Shown here one piece after another: positions 1 through 6,999 of a stretch of DNA of 11,117 nt. The DNA comes from QYOJ01 sp043806735 (lineage in GTDB: Bacteria > Bacteroidota > Bacteroidia > Bacteroidales > FEN-979): contig JAZDGR010000039.1 in NCBI GenBank assembly GCA_043806735.1, forward strand, positions 1-11,117, in the 5' to 3' direction. The translations under genes were made by a program, and so were the position numbers. The first letter of the stretch is position 1; each line of letters starts with the position of its first letter. A model generated the notes under the pieces. It made no database searches, was not told the DNA's origin, and saw only the letters and a list, made by a program, of their open reading frames with translations.

Positions 1-563
1 CCCATTTCGGGAATACCGGACTGGATATTGCCTTTGATGTCGCAAATACCTCCGACCTTCAATACATCCTTACCGGAATTACGGCAGAACAGGGCAGTGA
101 AGTCCAGGAGGCGCTGCTGATTAAACTGGGCCTGAATGGAGATACGGTGTGGTCGCATGTTTTCGGGGGAATCCGGAAGAGTTTCGGTTTTTCTGTCCGG
201 CAGACCGCCGATGAAGGATATGTCATATGCGGAAGTACGGATGCCTCAGGTACCGGTATCTATGATGTCTACGTTGTAAAACCCGACCCCGATGGAATCC
301 TTACGCCGATCCCCGACGGGCTCGCAGGAAATCCCTCTCTGCAGGTATTCCCAAACCCTTCCGATGGCCGGTTCACGGTAAAGTTGCCTCCCGGAACCAG
401 GCAGCTGATCGTATCAGACCAGTCAGGTAAAGTTGTAGCTAACGTGGATGCATTTTCAGGGGAAATCTATAACCTGGATCTCACCGGGTACATTCGGGGC
501 CTATACCTGGTCAAGGTCATAACTACTCACATAAAACTCCTGGAAAAGCTTATCATTCAATAG
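1..563 (+). CDS. T9SS type A-sorted surface/secreted protein, C-terminal part (partial)
   Basis: This is the 3' end of a gene whose start lies left of the window. The frame is open from base 3 and gives 186 residues before TAG. The first part (about residues 1-100) looks like the end of a beta-propeller-type repeat array: the segment with SVRQTADEGYVICGST followed by DVYVVKPDPDG matches the repeat style common in Bacteroidetes secreted proteins. The last 75 or so residues form a T9SS type A sorting domain, with the start motif VFPNPSDGRF, a central DQSGKVV turn, and the end GLYLVKV followed by a basic stretch and EKLIIQ. Family knowledge says such tails direct export across the outer membrane and are then cleaved or used for anchoring. 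The substrate or function of the protein cannot be told from this fragment. A hairpin terminator follows the stop. Confidence 0.85.
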   Translation, partial: HFGNTGLDIAFDVANTSDLQYILTGITAEQGSEVQEALLIKLGLNGDTVWSHVFGGIRKSFGFSVRQTADEGYVICGSTDASGTGIYDVYVVKPDPDGILTPIPDGLAGNPSLQVFPNPSDGRFTVKLPPGTRQLIVSDQSGKVVANVDAFSGEIYNLDLTGYIRGLYLVKVITTHIKLLEKLIIQ

Positions 564-608
564 TTTCAGGCCATCTAAAAATCAGACACCTAGATTTTCT
601 GCAAATTT

Positions 609-634
609 CTAGTATGATTATACTAGGCGTTTTT
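609..634 (+). terminator. Intrinsic terminator after the left-edge T9SS gene
   Basis: A perfect 7-bp inverted repeat (CTAGTAT, loop GATT, ATACTAG) is followed within a few bases by TTTTT at 630-634. It lies 46 bases after the TAG of the left-edge gene. The stem is AT-rich, so it may be a weak terminator, but its position and T-run fit. Confidence 0.55.
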
Positions 635-672
635 GAGAAAAAATAGTCTGTTTCCTCTATTGCCCAACCCTC

Positions 673-735
673 TCCATCCTGTTACTTTTATCTCTGATTC
701 GTGAACCTTAAATTCAATTGAAATGACAGGATGGA
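673..735. repeat. 10-bp inverted repeat with 43-base loop
   Basis: TCCATCCTGT at 673-682 is the exact reverse complement of 726-735. A transcript from either strand could fold into a long-armed hairpin. There is no T-run next to it, so it does not look like an intrinsic terminator. Function unknown. Confidence 0.4.
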
Positions 736-896
736 TGTACTTGATTTTGTTCATGGCATTGATCATGAACAGGGAAGCAGAAGGAATAACCCGTGAGTTT
801 CAGGAACCTTACATAGGATCGACTAAGGAAGAGGGGATCTTCCTTGGGATGAATATGGGGGGTGTGATCTTAAACCTCGGGGAGACCCGCGATGGT

Positions 897-1358
897 TCAG
901 ATCTGCTTCAACACGTTAACCATCTCAATGGCAGTGAGGGCCGCATCGAAGCCTTTGTTCCCGCCTTTGGTACCGGCCCGTTCGATGGCCTGCTCAATAT
1001 TGTCGGTGGTGAGGATCCCGTAAATCACGGGAATTCCGGCCTCCAGCCCAACACTGGCAATCCCTTTTGATACCTCGGCAGCCACGTACTCGAAGTGAGG
1101 TGTAGCGCCGCGAATTACCGCGCCAAGACAGATGACTGCATTGTACTTCCCGGATTGAGCCATTTTTTTTGCCAGAAACGGAATTTCAAAGGCTCCGGGA
1201 GCCCATACCATTTCAATCTGGTTCTCATCCACCCCATGACGTTTCAGGCCGTCGAGGCATCCTGAGAGAAGTTTGCTGCTGATGAACTCGTTAAAACGGG
1301 CCGTCACAATCCCAAACTTCAATCCTTTTGCTTCCAGTTTTCCTTCAATTACTTTCAT
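897..1358 (-). CDS. ribH: 6,7-dimethyl-8-ribityllumazine synthase (RibH)
   Basis: Lumazine synthase condenses 5-amino-6-ribitylamino-uracil with 3,4-dihydroxy-2-butanone 4-phosphate to give 6,7-dimethyl-8-ribityllumazine, the last intermediate before riboflavin. It is cytoplasmic. The 153-residue product is the normal length for the family. Visible hallmarks are the N-terminal GIVTARFNEFI (F22/N23 region, substrate pocket), WAPGAFEIP at 52-60, LGAVIRGATPHFEYV with the catalytic H88, and Arg127 in ERAGTKGGNKG at the phosphate site. The start is an ATG. No Shine-Dalgarno is visible, which is usual in this phylum. It is the last gene of the ribD-ribE-ribBA-ribH operon, 51 nt after ribBA, and most of that gap is a heptamer repeat array. 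Expression is expected to follow the upstream FMN riboswitch. Confidence 0.97.
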   Translation of the reverse strand: MKVIEGKLEAKGLKFGIVTARFNEFISSKLLSGCLDGLKRHGVDENQIEMVWAPGAFEIPFLAKKMAQSGKYNAVICLGAVIRGATPHFEYVAAEVSKGIASVGLEAGIPVIYGILTTDNIEQAIERAGTKGGNKGFDAALTAIEMVNVLKQI

Positions 1359-1369
1359 AGTTCGGTTAT

Positions 1370-1404
1370 CAGTTTTCAGTTTCCAATTTTCAATTTCCAG
1401 TTTC
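1370..1404. repeat. Five tandem CARTTTY heptamers between ribBA and ribH
   Basis: Read on the plus strand the segment divides exactly into CAGTTTT, CAGTTTC, CAATTTT, CAATTTC, CAGTTTC, a 7-base period held for five units. It fills most of the 51-nt spacer between the ribBA stop and the ribH start. A related array of reverse-complement type (GAAATTG, GAAACTC, GAAATTA) occurs at 7833-7854. Confidence 0.75.
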
Positions 1405-1409
1405 TGTTG

Positions 1410-2627
1410 TCACAAGATAATTTCATCCGTAAAACTCAGCATATGTCCCATCTTATCCCGCTTGGTTTTCAGGTACAGCCAGTTATTCTTATTGTGTTTC
1501 ACTTCGATGGGGATCCGTTCCACGATCTCCAGTCCGAATCCTTCGATGCCCGAAATCTTTTTCGGATTGTTGGTGAGCAGCCGGATCTGATGAATCCCGA
1601 GATCGGCCAGAATCTCTGCCCCGATGCCATAATCCCGCATGTCGGCCGGTAAACCCAGTGCGTTGTTCGCCTCCACCGTGTCGAGCCCCTGATCCTGCAG
1701 GTTGTAGGCTTTCAGCTTGTTGACCAATCCGATGCCCCTTCCCTCCTGCCTCATATATAATAAGACTCCTCTTCCCTCCTCGCTGATCCGACGCAACGCC
1801 ATGTCGAGTTGCTCCCCGCAATCGCATCGCTGGGAACCGAACACATCTCCGGTCAGGCATTCCGAATGAACACGTACCAGCACCGGTCCGCCATTTGTAA
1901 TATCCCCTTTGACCAGAGCCAGGTGGTCTTCGCCTGTGAGCTTGCTTTGGTAACTATAGGCCCTGAATAAGCCATAGCTGGTTGGCAGGTCGACCACTGC
2001 ATTGCATAGAATCAGTTTCTCTGTTTTCCGCCGGTAGTCGATCAGATCGGCAATGGTCACCATCTTTAATTTGTACTTTTTGCAGTACTCCACTAGCTGC
2101 GGGATCCTAGCCATCGAGCCATCCTCATTCATGATCTCGCAGATTACCCCCGCAGGGTAGAGTCCGGCCAGCCGGGCAAGATCGACTGAAGCTTCTGTAT
2201 GTCCTGCCCTGACCAGGACACCGCCTTCCCGGTATTCGATGGGGAAGATATGGCCCGGACGGGTAAAATCCTTGGGCGTCGAGTTGGGATCGAGTACCTT
2301 CCCGATGGTCAAGGCCCGTTCCTGAGCAGAAATCCCGGTGGTACACTCAGCAGCGTCGATGCTAACAGTAAAGGCGGTTCTGTTAGGATCGGTATTCTTG
2401 GCAACCATACGCTCGATGTGAAGCTCTTCCAACCGTTCCCGGGTTGCGGGGAGGCAAATGAGTCCACCTCCGAATTTCGCCATGAAATTGATGGTCTCGG
2501 GCGTAGCTTTTTCTGCAGCAATCACCAGATCTCCTTCATTCTCGCGGTCTTCGTCATCTACCACCACGATCATTCTGCCGCTTCGAATATCCTCAATGGC
2601 TTCCGGTATCGTATTAAATTTGTGCAT
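1410..2627 (-). CDS. ribBA: Bifunctional 3,4-dihydroxy-2-butanone 4-phosphate synthase / GTP cyclohydrolase II (RibBA)
   Basis: This cytoplasmic enzyme supplies both starting branches of riboflavin synthesis: RibB makes the four-carbon unit from ribulose 5-phosphate, and RibA opens GTP. The 405-residue product has RibB first (about 1-200) with VVVDDEDRENEGD at 21-33, RPGHIFP at 123-129 and RAGHTEASVDLARLAG at 140-155. RibA follows (about 205-400) with the zinc cysteines C257, C268 and C270 in ECLTGDVFGSQRCDCG, the catalytic YMRQEGRGIGL at 291-301, and RLLTNNPKK. Both sets of key residues are intact, so both activities are expected. I chose the ATG at 2627, one base after the ribE stop. The frame could start 7 codons earlier at a TTG (2648), but that would overlap ribE and precede the conserved N-terminus. 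Confidence 0.97.
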   Translation of the reverse strand: MHKFNTIPEAIEDIRSGRMIVVVDDEDRENEGDLVIAAEKATPETINFMAKFGGGLICLPATRERLEELHIERMVAKNTDPNRTAFTVSIDAAECTTGISAQERALTIGKVLDPNSTPKDFTRPGHIFPIEYREGGVLVRAGHTEASVDLARLAGLYPAGVICEIMNEDGSMARIPQLVEYCKKYKLKMVTIADLIDYRRKTEKLILCNAVVDLPTSYGLFRAYSYQSKLTGEDHLALVKGDITNGGPVLVRVHSECLTGDVFGSQRCDCGEQLDMALRRISEEGRGVLLYMRQEGRGIGLVNKLKAYNLQDQGLDTVEANNALGLPADMRDYGIGAEILADLGIHQIRLLTNNPKKISGIEGFGLEIVERIPIEVKHNKNNWLYLKTKRDKMGHMLSFTDEIIL

Positions 2628-2628
2628 G

Positions 2629-3213
2629 TTACTTGATAAGTTTTTCAATGTATTTTGCCACGATGTCGCATTCGATATTCACCTGAGCGCCGATTCGCTT
2701 CTGCAGAATGGTGGTCCCCTCCTGCGTATGTGGAATGATACTTACAGAAAAAGAGGTTCTATCTACCTTCGCCACAGTCAGACTGATCCCGTCAATGGCC
2801 ACCGAACCCTTCTCTACAATGTATTTCAGCAAGTCGGGATGTGCGGATATCCGGAACCATTCGGCGGTCTCATCTTTTCTTCGTTCCAGGATCCTCCCTG
2901 TGCCATCGATATGACCGCTGACGATGTGACCACCCAACCGGTCCGACAATTGCAATGCGCGTTCCAGGTTGACCCGGGAACCGGATTTCAATTCACGGAA
3001 GGTCGTCCGGTTCATCGATTCCGGCATGACGTCGGCCGTAAATCCATTGGCGGTAAGGGATGTTACGGTAAGGCAAACGCCATCGACGGAGATGCTGTCG
3101 CCGGTGCGTGTTCCTTCCAGGATTTTCCTTGCCATGACAATCAGCGAAACCGATCTTCCACCCCGCCTGATTTCTTTTATCGAACCTACCTCTTCTATGA
3201 TTCCTGTAAACAT
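2629..3213 (-). CDS. ribE: Riboflavin synthase alpha subunit (RibE)
   Basis: Riboflavin synthase dismutates two 6,7-dimethyl-8-ribityllumazine molecules into riboflavin plus the pyrimidine that returns to RibH. The 194-residue protein begins with the family signature MFTGIIEEVG and has the two homologous lumazine-binding barrels: repeat 1 at about 1-97 with GDSISVDGVCLTV (38-50), repeat 2 at about 98-194 with GSVAIDGISLTV (136-147). The linker SDRLGGHIVSGHIDG (90-104) is typical. The start is the ATG at 3213. Its A is shared with the TGA of ribD, giving a TGATG overlap that suggests translational coupling. A GTG one codon upstream is possible but would add a residue before the canonical N-terminus. 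The symbol follows the B. subtilis scheme; in E. coli this gene is called ribC (or ribE), so the name is ambiguous but the function is not. Confidence 0.96.
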   Translation of the reverse strand: MFTGIIEEVGSIKEIRRGGRSVSLIVMARKILEGTRTGDSISVDGVCLTVTSLTANGFTADVMPESMNRTTFRELKSGSRVNLERALQLSDRLGGHIVSGHIDGTGRILERRKDETAEWFRISAHPDLLKYIVEKGSVAIDGISLTVAKVDRTSFSVSIIPHTQEGTTILQKRIGAQVNIECDIVAKYIEKLIK

Positions 3214-4304
3214 CACAAATACCCCTCTATGATGAAATCCTCTTTGAGCTTTTTCACTTCCATCTGCCTGAGTGGGATGGCTTCGGAAATCCTCCGGAAC
3301 CCCTCCCCTTCCAGCAACGTAGGCGCCTTTTTCCCTCCCAGAAATTTGGGTGCAATAAAAAAGAGAACCTTGTCAACGATTTTATCTTCCATGGCCGAGA
3401 ATGCCAGCGTTCCTCCCCCTTCCAGCAATACACTGTCGACATCCATTGAACCCAGGGCGAGCATCAGGTACTGCAGATCCACCTGGCTATGTTTTTCGGG
3501 ACAGACGATCACCTGGGCGCCAAGGCGACGTATCAACGCCAGTTTTGAAGGGTCGGCCCGTTGAGTCACTGCCAGAACTGTCAACTGGGGATTGTGCGTC
3601 AGAACCTGGGCATCCGGGGATATCCGTCCGAGTGAGTCTACGACCACTTTTAGCGGATCTCTGTTGATCTTCCGGCTCTGCCGGGCGTCCAGCTTAGGAT
3701 TGTCTTTCAGCACCGTTCCCAGACCAACCATGATGGCAGAGAATTCGTGACGCAGCCGGTGAGCCAGTTTCCGGGAAGCTTCCCCGGAGATCCACCTGGA
3801 ATCCCCCGTGACCGTCGCAATTTTGCCGTCGAGCGTCATGGCTCCCTTAAAGAGGCAAAACGGCTTCCGGGTCAGGATAAACTTGCAAAAGGCCTCATTG
3901 AGTCTTTCTGCTTCCTCCTTCATCAGTCCGGTTTCCACTTCCACTCCGTGCGTTTTCAGATAGGTAATTCCTTTCCCGTGTACCTGCGGGTTGGGATCGG
4001 GCATAGCGATCACCACTTTCTTAATTCCTTTCTCCACGATCAATTTCGCACAGGGAGGAGTTTTCCCGTGATGGGTGCAAGGTTCCAGATTTACATACAG
4101 GGTTGTGCCCCGAACCGATCCGGAAACGGATTTAAGCGCGTTTACTTCGGCGTGCGGTCCACCGAAAAACTCGTGGTAGCCCTGGCCAATGATCGTCCCA
4201 TCCTTAACCACAACGGCGCCGACCATCGGATTGGGGTTGACCCATCCGGCTCCTTTCTTCGCCAGGCGCAAGGCCAGTTTCATGTATCTTTTCTGATCCG
4301 TCAT
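3213..4304 (-). CDS. ribD: Bifunctional diaminohydroxyphosphoribosylaminopyrimidine deaminase / 5-amino-6-(5-phosphoribosylamino)uracil reductase (RibD)
   Basis: RibD carries out the deamination and NADPH-dependent reduction that follow GTP cyclohydrolase II. The 363-residue length is normal. The deaminase domain (about 1-145) shows NPNPMVGAVVV and the zinc site H51-A-E53 plus C76 and C85 in PCTHHGKTPPC. The reductase domain (about 146-363) begins RKPFCLFKGAMTLDGKIAT and includes the SRWISG segment and, later, LLEGGGTLAFSAM, which match the RibD/dihydrofolate-reductase-like fold. Both domains look complete. It is the first gene of the rib operon. The ATG at 4304 lies 6 nt beyond the U-run of an intrinsic terminator belonging to the FMN riboswitch, so premature termination would stop transcription just before this gene. 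The TGA overlaps the ribE ATG by one base. Confidence 0.96.
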   Translation of the reverse strand: MTDQKRYMKLALRLAKKGAGWVNPNPMVGAVVVKDGTIIGQGYHEFFGGPHAEVNALKSVSGSVRGTTLYVNLEPCTHHGKTPPCAKLIVEKGIKKVVIAMPDPNPQVHGKGITYLKTHGVEVETGLMKEEAERLNEAFCKFILTRKPFCLFKGAMTLDGKIATVTGDSRWISGEASRKLAHRLRHEFSAIMVGLGTVLKDNPKLDARQSRKINRDPLKVVVDSLGRISPDAQVLTHNPQLTVLAVTQRADPSKLALIRRLGAQVIVCPEKHSQVDLQYLMLALGSMDVDSVLLEGGGTLAFSAMEDKIVDKVLFFIAPKFLGGKKAPTLLEGEGFRRISEAIPLRQMEVKKLKEDFIIEGYL

Positions 4305-4310
4305 GCAGAT

Positions 4311-4360
4311 AAAAAAACAGCCCTGGTATGCAAACGCATTTCATTGCGTTTTTCCAGGGC
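4311..4360 (-). terminator. Riboswitch expression-platform terminator before ribD
   Basis: On the minus strand the outer stem GCCCTGG/CCAGGGC (4354-4360 with 4320-4326) encloses an inner stem AAACGCA/TGCGTTT (4345-4351 with 4332-4338). A run of seven T follows (4317 down to 4311). This is a strong two-part intrinsic terminator between the FMN aptamer and ribD. Its U-run ends 6 nt before the ribD ATG, so the hairpin may also hinder ribosome loading. Confidence 0.9.
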
Positions 4361-4402
4361 CAAAATATATTAATAGGTCGCTTAGTAAAGCAACCACAAG
4401 CT

Positions 4403-4522
4403 GATCCTTCTTCCATCCAGACTGTAACTGTCGGTGCCGTAGTTTCAACGGCTCGGTCCCGATACATCGGGATTCGCGGACTATACCGCCGGTCGGGAAT
4501 TGCACCCTGCCCTGAAGAAATC
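4403..4522 (-). ncRNA. FMN riboswitch aptamer (RFN element)
   Basis: The minus strand carries the conserved RFN core. It begins GGGCAGGGTGCAATTCCCGA, then CCGGCGGTATAGTCCGCG. A variable hairpin TCCCGA-tgta-TCGGGA follows (4457-4472), then the CCGTTGAAACTACGG arm, CACCGACAGT, and the closing CAGTCTGGATGG with GAAGAAGGATC pairing back to GATTTCTTC as P1. The order and spacing match the FMN-binding riboswitch family. It sits directly upstream of ribD and is followed by a terminator, so FMN binding is expected to favour termination. P1 boundaries are uncertain by a few bases. Confidence 0.97.
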
Positions 4523-4568
4523 AAAATAGTTTAAGAACACAAACCAGGTGTTAACCTGAAAACCTGTG

Positions 4569-4600
4569 CAAAGATACAAGTTTTTATCTTGCTTTTACAA
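4569..4600 (-). promoter_or_regulatory. Bacteroidetes-type promoter of the rib operon
   Basis: The minus strand has TATCTTTG (4576 to 4569), an exact match to the -7 motif TAnnTTTG. A TTG at 4600-4598 lies 21 bases upstream, within the usual spacing for the -33 element. Transcription would begin near 4562-4565, giving a leader of about 260 nt that contains the FMN aptamer and terminator. A small hairpin CAGGT/ACCTG (4545-4558) would lie near the 5' end of the transcript. Confidence 0.7.
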
Positions 4601-4630
4601 TCTTTTGTTCAAGGGATTTTGTGCCGTTAT

Positions 4631-6973
4631 TTATTCGAGCATCAGCTTCTGTACAAGTGTCCCCTGCTGGTTTTGAACCTGAACCAGGTAAATCCCTGAC
4701 GGAAATCCGCTCAGGTCGATCTTCCGGGTTGCGGTTTGCAAGCCTGAACCGATCATTTCCCGGTGCACAAATTTTCCCTGGATGGTGGTGATTGAAAGGG
4801 TTGTCTCAAAACCATTCAACCCGGTCAGGTTTATGGTGATGATCCCCTGGGTTGGATTCGGTATCAGATTCAGTGCGAATCCTCCGTTGTCTTCTTCGGG
4901 TATACCTGGGTACGGGGTGAGATGGACAACCGCTTCGTCTTGCACCTCACCTGTACAGGGAGTGATCGGCTGGGCTGTCAATGTGATGGTGACAGCTCCA
5001 TAGGCTTTATCTCCGGGGCCCGGATAGTAAAGACAAGCAGCTACCGTATCGTTGTTGAAATATCCATCGCCCGATGTGGTCCAGAGCAGGGAATCGTAAT
5101 TCGAAGCTGTTCCAAAAGTCGGGAAAAGCGTCACAGATACCGGGTACGTCGTATCAGGTCCGGCATAGATCTCAGGCAGGGTGATTACGGGCACCTGAAC
5201 CGTATCCGTCTTGGTCTGGGTGCTGTCGTCAACGGCTGCAATGTATTTTGTCGTTTCCGTCGGGGTCGCCACAGGATTCTGGAGATTGGAGGTAAACCCT
5301 ACGGGAATGGATGTCCATGAATAGGTATAGGTTCCCGTGCCTCCGCTGGCTTCGACGTTCAACTGGGTAGAGTCGCCCAAACACACGATGGGCGGAGTGG
5401 CCGTTGCTGAGACCGACATGATGTCAGCAAAACTGAACGAGGCAATGCGGGTCTTCCATGAAGCCTGAGACGTGGTGATGTAGTATTCCTGTGTGTACCA
5501 GAATTTGCTGATGTCAACGGGATCTGCAACCATAGCGCTGTAATCCCCCCAGCGACCGTCACTAACGGTCTGGGATCCCCCTCCGTTAAAAATACCTTTT
5601 TCGGCAATTGTCATGACACCCAACGGATCACTGTTCATTCGGCCGGTATACCGGATAGACGGATACATCGTCGAACTGGAAATGGAATAACCGAGCGCAA
5701 TATTCCCTAATGAATCCATTGCAATGCTGCCCATCCAGCGGTATTCTGCATCGGGTGAATAGGTCCCTTCCTGGTACAGACTCCAACCTGATCCGCTATG
5801 CTGCACTTCCATCCAGCGGATTCCTGCCACCGATCCTGTAACGGACACCGTTGTGTTTAAAAGCATCGACCAGTGATCCGTAAATTTCCTGAATGGCATA
5901 CGGTGCATAATAACCTTCCTTGAAAAAGCATCAAGTTTCTGGTTTGTTCCTTTTTGAGGAATGGTAGGTGTCCAACCCCAAAATGAAAATGAAGTAATCG
6001 GAATGGTATAAGCCAGGTTAAATGTCGAATTAGCAGGAGTACCCCAATCAGCATGAAACTCGTAAAGCTTGATATTGGAAGGGGTCAGATAGCAAACAGG
6101 GCAGGGTGTCCCATCAGGAGGAAAATCACTGTCGCAATCCGCTGCAAGCGGACCTTCTGAAGAAGCAGGAAGGTCAAACATGATCATTGTGGGTGCCGGA
6201 AGGCCGGCAAGCATTTTAGTTCTGTCCATGGCAACTACCGAAGGGCAGATCCAATTAAGAGAACCTGAAGTAAACCGGCGTATCGTCATATAATAACCAT
6301 CACCCCATACTGCGAGTTTAGGGTAATCAGGCATAGTAGTAAAAGTATATTGGTAACGGTACCAGGAGCCGGTAGGATCAGGAGTTTGTGAAATTGCAAT
6401 CATTTCAAAAAACGGGCCATTAGGGTAGTTAGGAAGTGAAAACTGACTAAAAAGCCATCTGTCTGCATTTTCATCATAAAGCACTACAGCATCCCCGTCA
6501 TTAGAATTATTAGGCATACCGGCAAAAATCGAGCTGTTAAGCAAAGGGCCGATTAACTTAACCCCAGTTTTATCGTAGATGGCAAATCTGACGTTGACAA
6601 CCTGGAAATAATGATTCGGGCCTACATCACCATCGGTATCTGGAGGATAATACCCTGACATTGGAACACCTTCAAAATTCTGAATTGTCGTATCGGTCAG
6701 GATTTGTCCGAAAACGGATTGCCTGATCGGATCTTCAAGAAAAAAATCAGGTACTGCCGTATCATTCGAGTAAACATTCATTGGATTTTTGGCGACGCCC
6801 TCTTTCCAGGACATGTCAGCTTTGGCATTTGTATCTTGCACCATATCCCGCAAAGGCGGAGAAACGTCAAAATAAGTGGCTTGAATTAAGATGGGTTTGG
6901 AAATTTCACCCTGCGCCAAGAGGCCGGATATGGAGATAAACATCCCCGGAAGGAGTAAAAGAAGCTTTTTCAT
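4631..6973 (-). CDS. T9SS type A-sorted secreted protein with uncharacterised propeller-like domain and PKD-like modules
   Basis: The 780-residue product begins with a Sec signal peptide (MKKLLLLLPGMFISISGLLAQ, cleavage near 21). Residues about 90-515 form a conserved domain with an Asp-rich PPDTDGDVGPNHYFQVVN (110-127), NDGDAVVLYDENADRW, DPTGSWYRY (199-207), YRWMGSIAMDSLGNIALGYS (411-430) and RWGDYSAM...DPVD...FWYTQEYY (474-498). I recognise this pattern from hypothetical Bacteroidetes proteins but know no function; the repeated W/G/D motifs suggest a beta-propeller, which is inference. A Cys-rich loop (C280, C291, C294) interrupts it. Two PKD/Ig-like modules follow (about 520-595 and 600-690), then a T9SS type A tail (702-780, NLIPNPTQG to GIYLVQV and QKLMLE). 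The ATG at 6973 is chosen for the signal peptide; a TTG start at 7018 would add 15 residues before it. The protein is probably surface-exposed. It lies upstream of, but is transcribed separately from, the rib operon. Confidence 0.88.
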   Translation of the reverse strand: MKKLLLLLPGMFISISGLLAQGEISKPILIQATYFDVSPPLRDMVQDTNAKADMSWKEGVAKNPMNVYSNDTAVPDFFLEDPIRQSVFGQILTDTTIQNFEGVPMSGYYPPDTDGDVGPNHYFQVVNVRFAIYDKTGVKLIGPLLNSSIFAGMPNNSNDGDAVVLYDENADRWLFSQFSLPNYPNGPFFEMIAISQTPDPTGSWYRYQYTFTTMPDYPKLAVWGDGYYMTIRRFTSGSLNWICPSVVAMDRTKMLAGLPAPTMIMFDLPASSEGPLAADCDSDFPPDGTPCPVCYLTPSNIKLYEFHADWGTPANSTFNLAYTIPITSFSFWGWTPTIPQKGTNQKLDAFSRKVIMHRMPFRKFTDHWSMLLNTTVSVTGSVAGIRWMEVQHSGSGWSLYQEGTYSPDAEYRWMGSIAMDSLGNIALGYSISSSTMYPSIRYTGRMNSDPLGVMTIAEKGIFNGGGSQTVSDGRWGDYSAMVADPVDISKFWYTQEYYITTSQASWKTRIASFSFADIMSVSATATPPIVCLGDSTQLNVEASGGTGTYTYSWTSIPVGFTSNLQNPVATPTETTKYIAAVDDSTQTKTDTVQVPVITLPEIYAGPDTTYPVSVTLFPTFGTASNYDSLLWTTSGDGYFNNDTVAACLYYPGPGDKAYGAVTITLTAQPITPCTGEVQDEAVVHLTPYPGIPEEDNGGFALNLIPNPTQGIITINLTGLNGFETTLSITTIQGKFVHREMIGSGLQTATRKIDLSGFPSGIYLVQVQNQQGTLVQKLMLE

Positions 6974-6999
6974 GAGAGAGGAATTTAATGAATCAGGTG

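Larger units (their letters stand above)
564..896. other. Gene-poor convergent intergenic region
   Basis: These 333 bases lie between the end of the left-edge gene (+) and the end of ribH (-), which converge. Besides the hairpin at 609-634 they hold two inverted repeats: TCCATCCTGT (673-682) with its perfect complement at 726-735, and GTTCATG (749-755) with CATGAAC (764-770). A TACTTTTA box at 683-690 resembles a degenerate Bacteroidetes -7 element. An ATG frame starts at 723 but runs antisense into ribH to 1070 and resembles no protein I know. I see no tRNA, known ncRNA or conserved coding sequence, and no clear terminator for the rib operon. Confidence 0.5.

Noticed and set aside
880..896. 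Terminator for the rib operon just after ribH
   Set aside because: Only a 4-bp CGGG/CCCG stem is visible on the minus strand and no T-run follows, so it is not supportable.
723..1070. 115-codon ATG frame (+) beginning MTGWMYLILFMALIM
   Set aside because: More than half of it is antisense to the well-supported ribH gene, it resembles no known protein, and only the first 58 codons lie outside ribH. The hydrophobic start is suggestive but not enough.
2628..2648. Alternative ribBA start at the TTG at 2648
   Set aside because: It would overlap ribE by 20 bases and add seven non-conserved residues; the ATG at 2627 gives the usual N-terminus.
2458..3564. 368-codon plus-strand frame across the rib operon
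   Set aside because: It is antisense to ribBA, ribE and ribD, all of which have complete family motifs; its translation shows no recognisable domain.
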